Both the position numbers and the translations under genes were made by a program. Shown in pieces: positions 7,242 to 13,875 of a DNA stretch of 39,770 nt. This stretch comes from an uncultured Lachnospiraceae bacterium. GTDB lineage: Bacteria; Bacillota; Clostridia; Lachnospirales; Lachnospiraceae. The notes beneath the pieces were generated by a model. The model searched no databases, had not been told where the DNA came from, and saw nothing but the letters and a program-made list of their open reading frames with translations. Location of the stretch: the NCBI GenBank assembly GCA_910578715.1, contig CAJTRL010000033.1, forward strand, positions 1 through 39,770, written 5' to 3'. Position 1 is the first letter of the stretch; every line of letters starts with the position of its first letter.

Positions 7242-8227
7242 AAGAGTGGAATCGCAAAGGGGTCCATCTCGACGACGGAGGAAGATTTGGAAACGCGCTC
7301 CCGGTATTCCGTCGGTGTACAGTTTAAATACCGCTTAAACAGCTTGTTGAAGTAACTGATGCTGTTGAATCCGACCGAAAGCGCCAAATCAGCGATGGAG
7401 TGCTTGCTTTCGCGGTCGTCGAGAATCTGCTTGCTCGCTTCAAAAATACGGTATTTCATCAGATATTCAAAGGGCGTCATCTGGATTGTCGATTTGAAGC
7501 AGCGGCAGCATTCGCTCTTGCTGACGGAAATGCTTTCCGCAATATCCTCAAGGGAAACGGCCTCGGCATGGTGCAGACGGATATAAAGCATCGCCTGTTT
7601 TACCCGCTGTTCGTTCATGGAAATGTTGGGCGTTGCCGGAATGTTCACCTGGAGCAGCTTGTTTAAAAGAGCTGCCCAGAACTGGCATAAATATCCTTTG
7701 GTGACCATCTCATAGCCGAAATTCTTCGTCAGATTCACCGATAGAACATTATTCAGTATATTGAGCATGCTTTTATGCCATGCATTCTGCTCTTCCATCA
7801 GCATCGTTTTTAATACGGAAAAACTCTGCATCGGATGCAGGAAATTTGTCCGAAGGTAAGAACTTGTATAGCCAAACAGAAAATCAGGATGGAATACCAG
7901 GGAATAATAGGAACATTTCTTGTCTTCCACGCTGTGAATCGAGTGCATGACATTCTGGTTCAGGATAAATCCCTGTCCCGGCGTCAATATATATTCCTCA
8001 TCGTCGGTTGTTACTTTGGCGTAACCGCTTCCGATGAGAAGAATTTCCATTTCTTCGTGCCAGTGCCAGCGGATAGAGCGGGAAGTATGCTGGTCTAAGT
8101 CTATCTGATAGACGCTGACAGGGTACTCCAGATTTCCGTGTTCGCTGGTATCATAAAGATTATTGTAAGCTGTTGTTGAATTAAAGTTGAAAGAAATATC
8201 TGCTGTTTTTTCGTTGTCTTTTACCAC
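7238..8227 (-). CDS. AraC family transcriptional regulator with cupin sensor domain
   Basis: A 329-residue regulator. The N-terminal half has the cupin pattern 'WHWHEEMEILLIGSGYAKV' (about 53-72) and 'LTPGQGFILN', a ligand-sensing jelly roll. The C-terminal ~100 residues form the double helix-turn-helix of AraC/XylS proteins, with 'SLEDIAESISVSKSECCRCFK' and 'IADLALSVGFNSISYFNKLFKRYLNCTPTEYR'. Translation starts at GTG (8227-8225) after a strong GGGAGG. It converges on and overlaps the M18 aminopeptidase stop by four bases; its upstream side faces the ~25-bp repeat array. Such proteins usually sense sugars or related small molecules, but no sugar genes are adjacent, so the regulon is unknown. 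Confidence 0.93.
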   Translation of the reverse strand: MVKDNEKTADISFNFNSTTAYNNLYDTSEHGNLEYPVSVYQIDLDQHTSRSIRWHWHEEMEILLIGSGYAKVTTDDEEYILTPGQGFILNQNVMHSIHSVEDKKCSYYSLVFHPDFLFGYTSSYLRTNFLHPMQSFSVLKTMLMEEQNAWHKSMLNILNNVLSVNLTKNFGYEMVTKGYLCQFWAALLNKLLQVNIPATPNISMNEQRVKQAMLYIRLHHAEAVSLEDIAESISVSKSECCRCFKSTIQMTPFEYLMKYRIFEASKQILDDRESKHSIADLALSVGFNSISYFNKLFKRYLNCTPTEYRERVSKSSSVVEMDPFAIPLF

Positions 8228-8285
8228 TTTATGCCTCCCGTCGTTCGCCTTGTTATAAGTTAAAACACAGGTGGAAATTGCCGCG

Positions 8286-8457
8286 TTGATAGTAACTGAT
8301 AATCCATTAACAGTGACAGGTACTGAAAAAAATTAACAGGAACAAAAATAAATCCATTAACAGTTACAGATAATAAAATGAAGTTAGCAGTGACAAATCG
8401 TGATACATTAACAGTAACAGATAGCATGATACGTTTATCGTGACAGGTTATCGTGAG
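8286..8457. repeat. Degenerate tandem array, ~25-bp period, core TTAACAGTGACAGAT
   Basis: Seven related cores begin at 8286, 8307, 8333, 8357, 8384, 8408 and 8435, spaced 21, 26, 24, 27, 24 and 27 bp; the best match TTAACAGT(G/T)ACAG. A further half-unit follows near 8448. The units diverge by several bases each, so this is an old or selected-for-shape array rather than a recent duplication. It lies just upstream of the AraC-family gene. Confidence 0.65.
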
Positions 8458-8700
8458 CCGGTATGCCATTAAATGCCCATGATTCGCTAAAAGTGAATGG
8501 TTGATGGTAATTTCGTATATGATAAGAAGAGGTGATTTAAAAAAATAATAAAATCATAATGATTTATCAATCATAACCCGTAAAACTATTGTAGCACTTT
8601 GGGAATATGAAGTCAAAATATTTTTATATCAATTTATGGTAAAATATTATCCAAAAATATAACAATATTATCCAGCAAAATACGAAATAATAAAAACACC

Positions 8701-8730
8701 TTGACAAAATACCCTTACTGGGTATATGCT
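8701..8730 (+). promoter_or_regulatory. Copper operon promoter
   Basis: TTGACA (8701-8706) with a -10 at TATGCT (8725-8730, 18-bp spacer) or the overlapping TATATG (8723-8728, 16-bp spacer). The first CsoR-type palindrome occupies the spacer exactly, so repressor and RNA polymerase would compete. Confidence 0.75.
8709..8725 (+). promoter_or_regulatory. CsoR operator 1
   Basis: ATACCC-TTACT-GGGTAT is a perfect 6+6 palindrome of the TACCC(n5)GGGTA class recognised by CsoR repressors, placed between the -35 and -10 elements. Confidence 0.82.
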
Positions 8731-8734
8731 TTAA

Positions 8735-8751
8735 ATACCCTTACGGGGTAT
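8735..8751 (+). promoter_or_regulatory. CsoR operator 2
   Basis: ATACCC-TTACG-GGGTAT repeats operator 1 26 bp downstream, on about the same DNA face after 2.5 turns, within the untranslated leader before csoR. Confidence 0.82.
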
Positions 8752-8794
8752 ACAAAACTGAATGCCTGATAATACAGACAAATCGAGGTAATTT

Positions 8795-9076
8795 ATGGAA
8801 AAGAAAAAAGAACGTTCCGAGAAAGAGTATAAAGACCTGATGAACCGCCTGAAGCGAATTGAGGGTCAGGTGAGGGGAATCCAGGGAATGCTGGAAAAAG
8901 ACGCTTACTGTGCGGATGTGCTGATACAGGTGGCGGCGGTAAACGCAGCGTTGAACAGTTTTAACAAGGCATTATTAGCCGAGCATGTGCGGACCTGTGT
9001 TGCCGATAATATCCGGGCGGGAAACGATGAGGTTATCGACGAACTGGTAATATTGCTGCAGAAACTGATGCGCTGA
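8795..9076 (+). CDS. csoR: Copper-sensing transcriptional repressor CsoR
   Basis: A 93-residue all-helical repressor of the CsoR/RcnR/FrmR family. The Cu(I) ligand triad is present as Cys39 (DAYCADVL), His64 and Cys68 (AEHVRTC), the C-H-C pattern that separates true CsoR from nickel, formaldehyde or persulfide sensors. The N-terminal helix carries the DNA-contact region 'LMNRLKRIEGQVRGIQ'. It sits directly downstream of two TACCC(n5)GGGTA operators and 36 bp before copA, so it should repress its own operon until Cu(I) binds. ATG at 8795 follows GAGGTAA. Confidence 0.93.
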   Translation: MEKKKERSEKEYKDLMNRLKRIEGQVRGIQGMLEKDAYCADVLIQVAAVNAALNSFNKALLAEHVRTCVADNIRAGNDEVIDELVILLQKLMR

Positions 9077-9112
9077 CAGAGAAATTTAATAAAAGAAAAG
9101 GGGGAACCCATA

Positions 9113-11728
9113 ATGGAGCAATATAGTGTTACCGGAATGAGCTGCGCGGCCTGCAGCGCGCGGGTGGAGAAGGCCGTATCGAAAGTGCCCGGCGTAACGT
9201 CCTGTTCGGTCAGTCTGCTGACCAATTCCATGGGCGTAGAGGGCTCTGCGCCGCCGGAAGCGGTCATTGCCGCGGTGGAAGCGGCCGGGTACGGTGCGGG
9301 GAAAAAGGAGACGGCGGCGGGAAACAGAGAGAATACAGGAGGAGCTTCTTCTTATGACGAGATGCTCAAAGACAGGGAGACGCCGCTTCTAAAGAAAAGA
9401 ATGATATGTTCCATCGGCCTTCTGTTACCGCTTATGTATGTTTCCATGGGGCATATGATGTGGGGCTGGAAGCTGCCCGCTTTTTTGGAAGGAAATCATG
9501 TGGCGGCGGGGCTGGTACAGCTTCTGTTTACCATAGCGGTTATGGTAATCAATCAGAAGTTTTTCATAAGCGGCGCCAAAAGTCTGTTTCATGGCGCGCC
9601 TAATATGGATACGCTCGTTGCGATGGGCGCCGGGGCATCTTTTGTTTACAGCGTTTACGCGCTGTTTGCGATGACAGGCGCGCAGCAAAGGGGAGATGCC
9701 CAGGCGGTCATGTTATATATGGACGAATTTTATTTCGAGTCCGCAGCCATGATACTGACACTGATAACCGTGGGAAAAATGCTGGAAGCCCGTTCCAAGG
9801 GCAGAACTACGGACGCCATCAAAGGGCTGATGAAACTTGCGCCCAAAAAGGCGGTAGTGGTACGGAACGGTGCAGAAACGGAAGTGGATATCGCCCAGGT
9901 CAGAATCGGCGATGTCTTTATCGTGAAGCCCGGTGAAAATATACCCGTGGACGGTATTGTTATTGAAGGAATGAGTGCGGTCAACGAGGCGGCGCTGACG
10001 GGCGAAAGCATTCCGGTGGATAAACAGAAAGGAGACAGTGTTTCTGCGGCAACCCTGAATCAGTCCGGGTATCTGCGCTGTGAGGCCGTGCGGGTCGGCG
10101 AGGACACGACGCTGTCGCAGATTATCAGAATGGTCAGCGACGCGGCGGCCACGAAAGCGCCGATTGCCAAAATCGCCGATAAAGTGTCCGGCATATTCGT
10201 TCCGGCAGTCATCGGCATCGCGCTGCTTACCGGGGCGGTCTGGCTTCTCGCCGGAGAAAGTTCCGGCTTTGCGCTGGCGAGGGCAATTTCGGTGCTCGTT
10301 ATCAGCTGTCCCTGTGCGCTCGGACTGGCGACGCCCGTTGCGATTATGGTAGGAAACGGCATGGGAGCGAAAAACGGCATTATGTTCAAAACAGCCCAGT
10401 CTCTGGAACTTGCCGGGAAAGTGCAGATTGCGGCGTTGGATAAAACGGGAACGATTACGAGCGGCGAGCCGAGGGTGACGGATATCGTTCCTGTTCCGGG
10501 AAGCACGGAAGAGGAGCTTCTGCGCCTTGCCTATGCGCTGGAACAAAAGAGCGAGCATCCGCTTGCCCGCGCCATTCTGGAATGGGCACGGCAGAAAGGC
10601 ATCCGGGAAGAGGCCGTTTCGGAATTTCAGGCCGTGCCGGGAAACGGACTGACCGGAACCTGGCAGAAGGAAGAAGCGGCCGGAGGGAACCTTGCTTTTA
10701 TCAGACAGAAGGCCGTTATACCGGAAGAAGCGGCGGCGCTGGCCCAAAATCTGGCCGGAGAAGGCAAAACGCCGTTGTTTTTCAGTAAGGCGGGCGTTTT
10801 CCGGGGCATTATCGCGGTGGCCGATGTGATAAAGGAAGACAGTGCCCAGGCGGTCAGAGAACTGCGCAACATGGGAATCCATGTGGTCATGCTGACCGGG
10901 GACAATGAGCGTACCGCCCGCGCTATCGGCGCCCAGGCGGGTGTGGATGAGGTGATTGCGGGCGTTTTGCCGGACGGCAAAGAAACGGTAATCCGCGGGC
11001 TTCAGGAACGGGGCGTTACGGCGATGGTCGGAGACGGCATCAACGACGCGCCTGCGCTGACGAGAGCGGATATCGGCATTGCAGTCGGAGCCGGAACGGA
11101 TATCGCCATCGACGCTGCGGATATTGTGCTGATGAAAAGCGGACTGCGGGATGTCCCGGCGGCCATCCGCCTAAGCCGGGCAACGCTTAAAAATATCCAT
11201 GAAAACCTGTTCTGGGCGTTTTTTTACAACGTCATCGGTATTCCGCTGGCGGCCGGACTGTGGATTCCTGTATTCGGATGGAAACTGAATCCGATGTTCG
11301 GGGCCGCCGCCATGAGCTTATCGAGTTTCTGCGTCGTCAGCAATGCGCTGCGGCTGAACCTCTTTAAGATGTATGACGCATCGAAGGACAGAAAGCGGAA
11401 GCAGCGTGCAGACCGGAAAGAAGGCATGGAAGACCGGAAAGAAAACAACGAAAAAGAAAATGATAACAGGGAAAATGATAACAAAGAAAAAGATAGCAGA
11501 GAAAAGGAGAACAAAACAATGGAAAAGACAATCGAAATCAAAGGAATGATGTGCGGGCACTGCGAAGCGGCGGTAAAGAAAGCGCTGGAAGCGCTGCCCG
11601 GCGTGGCACAGGCCGATGTAAGCCATGAAAAAGGAACGGCAGTCGTTGCGCTTCAGGAAGAAGTTGCGGACGATGTTCTGAAAAAAGCGGTGGAAGAAAA
11701 GGATTATGAGGTTGTATCCATCCGGTAA
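9113..11728 (+). CDS. copA: Cu(I)-exporting P1B-type ATPase CopA with C-terminal CopZ-like domain
   Basis: An 871-residue Cu+ efflux ATPase. In order: an N-terminal heavy-metal domain with GMSCAAC (Cys11, Cys14); P-type actuator TGES (296-299); membrane CPC (399-401); phosphorylation site DKTGT (Asp443); SEHPLA; TGDNERTA; GDGINDAP (from 640); and the Cu+-specific last helices with 'FFYNVIGIPLAAG' and 'MSLSS'. After the last helix comes a ~45-residue Lys/Glu/Asn-rich linker and then, from Met803, a second heavy-metal domain with GMMCGHC (Cys814, Cys817) that looks like a free CopZ chaperone. Normal CopA ends before the linker, so this is a natural in-frame fusion. A strong internal ribosome binding site suggests a separate CopZ product as well. 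The ATG at 9113 follows AAGGGGG. Confidence 0.95.
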   Translation: MEQYSVTGMSCAACSARVEKAVSKVPGVTSCSVSLLTNSMGVEGSAPPEAVIAAVEAAGYGAGKKETAAGNRENTGGASSYDEMLKDRETPLLKKRMICSIGLLLPLMYVSMGHMMWGWKLPAFLEGNHVAAGLVQLLFTIAVMVINQKFFISGAKSLFHGAPNMDTLVAMGAGASFVYSVYALFAMTGAQQRGDAQAVMLYMDEFYFESAAMILTLITVGKMLEARSKGRTTDAIKGLMKLAPKKAVVVRNGAETEVDIAQVRIGDVFIVKPGENIPVDGIVIEGMSAVNEAALTGESIPVDKQKGDSVSAATLNQSGYLRCEAVRVGEDTTLSQIIRMVSDAAATKAPIAKIADKVSGIFVPAVIGIALLTGAVWLLAGESSGFALARAISVLVISCPCALGLATPVAIMVGNGMGAKNGIMFKTAQSLELAGKVQIAALDKTGTITSGEPRVTDIVPVPGSTEEELLRLAYALEQKSEHPLARAILEWARQKGIREEAVSEFQAVPGNGLTGTWQKEEAAGGNLAFIRQKAVIPEEAAALAQNLAGEGKTPLFFSKAGVFRGIIAVADVIKEDSAQAVRELRNMGIHVVMLTGDNERTARAIGAQAGVDEVIAGVLPDGKETVIRGLQERGVTAMVGDGINDAPALTRADIGIAVGAGTDIAIDAADIVLMKSGLRDVPAAIRLSRATLKNIHENLFWAFFYNVIGIPLAAGLWIPVFGWKLNPMFGAAAMSLSSFCVVSNALRLNLFKMYDASKDRKRKQRADRKEGMEDRKENNEKENDNRENDNKEKDSREKENKTMEKTIEIKGMMCGHCEAAVKKALEALPGVAQADVSHEKGTAVVALQEEVADDVLKKAVEEKDYEVVSIR
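11519..11728 (+). CDS. Possible independently translated CopZ copper chaperone (internal start in copA)
   Basis: ATG at 11519 is in frame with copA and is preceded by AAGGAG (11504-11509) at nine-base spacing, better than most starts in this window. Translation from it would give a 69-residue protein, MEKTIEIKGMMCGHCEAAV and onward, the size and sequence pattern of CopZ: one CxxC metal site and the betaalphabeta-betaalphabeta ferredoxin-like fold. In related copper operons copZ is a separate gene after copA. The sequence therefore looks like a former copA-copZ junction that lost its stop codon while keeping the chaperone's ribosome binding site. Separate production is inferred, not shown. Confidence 0.55.
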   Translation: MEKTIEIKGMMCGHCEAAVKKALEALPGVAQADVSHEKGTAVVALQEEVADDVLKKAVEEKDYEVVSIR

Positions 11729-11784
11729 AGTCCGGTAAGAACCGGGCCGGACGGAAGCAGAACCAATAGGAAACAATCTCAACA

Positions 11785-11855
11785 GGAGGCAGCATTAACA
11801 GGAAATAGCCTCCGTAGGAGACAGCATTAACAGGAAACAGCAGTATCAGGAAATC
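11785..11855. repeat. AACAG-type spacer repeats after copA
   Basis: GGAGGCAGCATTAACAGGAAA (11785-11805) is repeated with one mismatch at 11817-11837, 32 bp apart, and TATCAGGAAA follows at about 11844. The core TTAACAGGAAA resembles the TTAACAG cores of the 8286-8457 array. The end of the histidine kinase gene overlaps the last bases. Confidence 0.6.
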
Positions 11856-13834
11856 AGGGGAAGGCGGATTGTAAAAGTCGTGCCTTCCCCTTCTTTGGAG
11901 GACACCTCTATCTGTCCGGCATGGGCCAGAATAATGGTGCGGGTAATGGGAAGACCGAGTCCCTGTCCTCCCTTGTCTCCGCGGGTGGTGTAGGAGCGCC
12001 GGAAAATATCGGGAAGTTCAGCTTCCGGGATGCCGCAGCCGGTATCGGAAAGAACGATAACGGCAGAGGATTCCTCCGCAGTCAGGGAAAGCGTGATTTT
12101 TCCGTCCGGCGGCGTGAAATCTGCTGCATTGTAGAGCAGATTTTCCAGCGCGCGGAAAAGCTGCTCCTGATTAGCCATCACGCGGCAGGGGCGCGGTGTG
12201 ATATTGTCGAGAAAATTAGGGCCGTAGAGCTCTATGATAGGGCGGCAGTTGTGGTAAAAATCGGCAAGGAATGTGTTTAACAGTACCGGTTCCAGACGAA
12301 GCGGCGCATTCGTCTGTGCGGCGATTTCCTGAATGGATTTCAGTCGTTCGGACAGGATATCGCACTGTTTTTCTATATGAAGCATTCTTTTACGGGTATC
12401 TTCATCCAGAAGAAGGTCGTTTAAGCGGATAATCTGCGCCATATTCGAAAGCGAAGTCAGCGGCGATTTCATATCGTGGCCGAGCTCCGCGATTAACTGT
12501 CCCCTTTCTTCCAGGAGCTTCTGCAGATGCGCCGTTTTTTCCTGTACCTCTTCCTGTAAATGCAGACGGAGCTTTCTGTTTTCCTCCATCATGGCAAGAC
12601 CGCGCCGCACCAAAAGAACGGCGAATGCGGCGGCCATGCAGAACGTGCCGTATTCTTCCGGATAGGCGCCGATGAACGGCTCATAATATCCAATCGTCAG
12701 AACGCTGTAAAGCAGACAGATTCCGTTTGCGGTTGCGGCCGCGAGAGCGGTTCCGGTATGCGGGAGGGCCATGAAACAGCCATAGACCGTAAGGCCGATG
12801 CAGAGTCCAGACATGCAGAGTCTGTACCAGGACAGAAGCGGCCCGTACAGCCGGATAAGTCCCGGAAAAGCGGGCAGCAGAAGGAAAGGGAAGATGACAA
12901 CCAGTGCGCACATGCCAAGCGAGAACATGCGGACTGCTTTTTTCAGAAGTCTCCATCCTTCCGGAACAAACAGCCGGAAAATAATCTGAACGGTGAAAAA
13001 GACGCCCGCCAGCGCTGCGGCATCTTCTACTGCGTAGAGCATCCGCACGGACGGCAGTCCGGCCAGCCGGAGGAAAGGATAGCCGATGCGCAAAACAAAA
13101 GACAGGTTCAGCAGTCCGAAATAAAAGATGACAGAGTCAGCCATGTTTTTTCGACGCAGCCACAGCCCGATACAGAATAAGGAAAGCGTGAGTGTCGAAA
13201 AGAACAGCATTCCGTATAAAATCATGCGGGCAGCGATAAGACGGCCGATGCTGTCCGCATCCCCGATGACAGGTGCATACCAGATTCCGCCGTAATAATG
13301 GGAGTAATTGGCGGTCTGAATTATCAGTTCCGTTTCTCCTTCCAGAGAAAAAGAAAAAAAAGAATCCCTGACTAACGGAGTGTAATCTTCATCGGACACG
13401 TTCCCCGGTCCGCCCAGGCACTGTCCGTTCACATAAACGCGGGCGGCGCAGAGCGGCTCCTGTAAATAAAGCGTGACCATGCCGCTGCCCTGTAAATGCA
13501 GGCGCCAGGTGGAGACGCCGAAAGGGTTCCGGTTTTCATGAAAAAGAGAAAGGTTCGGATATTCTCCCGCCCAGGTATCATAATGGGCACGGGTTCCATG
13601 TAAAAAGTCATCCGGGACAAGCAGCGCGTCAGGATAAAATTCCCATCCGTCCACGAGCGCACAATATCCTTTTTCTGGTATCATGGCAAGATGGTCTTGT
13701 GCGAGCGCCGCTTTTGAGATATATTTGTTATCATAACAGGTTACCGCCCACAATACGGATAATGTCAGAACGATTGTGCCGGCGATTACCAGAACTGCCT
13801 GAAAAACGGATTTGGAAAGTGTTATTCGTTTCAT
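11846..13834 (-). CDS. Membrane sensor histidine kinase with 7TM (7TMR-DISM-like) sensor
   Basis: A 662-residue sensor kinase. After an N-terminal membrane anchor (about 10-32) comes an extracellular beta-sandwich of ~150 residues (WRLHLQGSGMVTLYL, ARVYVNGQCLGG, ELIIQTANYSHYYGG) of the carbohydrate-binding-like type, then about seven membrane helices (190-410), a coiled coil, and the kinase core. His453 lies in the H-box ELGHDMKSPLTS; N-box LENLLYNAADFTP, G1 SDTGCGIPE and G2 GGQGLGLPIT follow, so it should be active. The start MKRITLSK is preferred because GGAG lies seven bases upstream; in-frame ATGs 8 codons upstream lack this. It shares orientation with the response regulator at 16218-16910, but a plus-strand surface protein gene lies between them. 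It may sense an envelope or glycan signal. Confidence 0.92.
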   Translation of the reverse strand: MKRITLSKSVFQAVLVIAGTIVLTLSVLWAVTCYDNKYISKAALAQDHLAMIPEKGYCALVDGWEFYPDALLVPDDFLHGTRAHYDTWAGEYPNLSLFHENRNPFGVSTWRLHLQGSGMVTLYLQEPLCAARVYVNGQCLGGPGNVSDEDYTPLVRDSFFSFSLEGETELIIQTANYSHYYGGIWYAPVIGDADSIGRLIAARMILYGMLFFSTLTLSLFCIGLWLRRKNMADSVIFYFGLLNLSFVLRIGYPFLRLAGLPSVRMLYAVEDAAALAGVFFTVQIIFRLFVPEGWRLLKKAVRMFSLGMCALVVIFPFLLLPAFPGLIRLYGPLLSWYRLCMSGLCIGLTVYGCFMALPHTGTALAAATANGICLLYSVLTIGYYEPFIGAYPEEYGTFCMAAAFAVLLVRRGLAMMEENRKLRLHLQEEVQEKTAHLQKLLEERGQLIAELGHDMKSPLTSLSNMAQIIRLNDLLLDEDTRKRMLHIEKQCDILSERLKSIQEIAAQTNAPLRLEPVLLNTFLADFYHNCRPIIELYGPNFLDNITPRPCRVMANQEQLFRALENLLYNAADFTPPDGKITLSLTAEESSAVIVLSDTGCGIPEAELPDIFRRSYTTRGDKGGQGLGLPITRTIILAHAGQIEVSSKEGEGTTFTIRLPLIS

Positions 13835-13875
13835 TATCATTCTCCATTCTGCTATCATAATAGAGGAACAGCCGC

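Larger units (their letters stand above)
8228..8794. other. Intergenic region between divergent araC-like gene and copper operon
   Basis: The 567-bp gap contains no gene. Its left third is the degenerate ~25-bp repeat array (8286-8457), its middle (8520-8700) is very AT-rich without structure I can name, and its right end carries the copper-responsive promoter with two operators. Confidence 0.7.
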
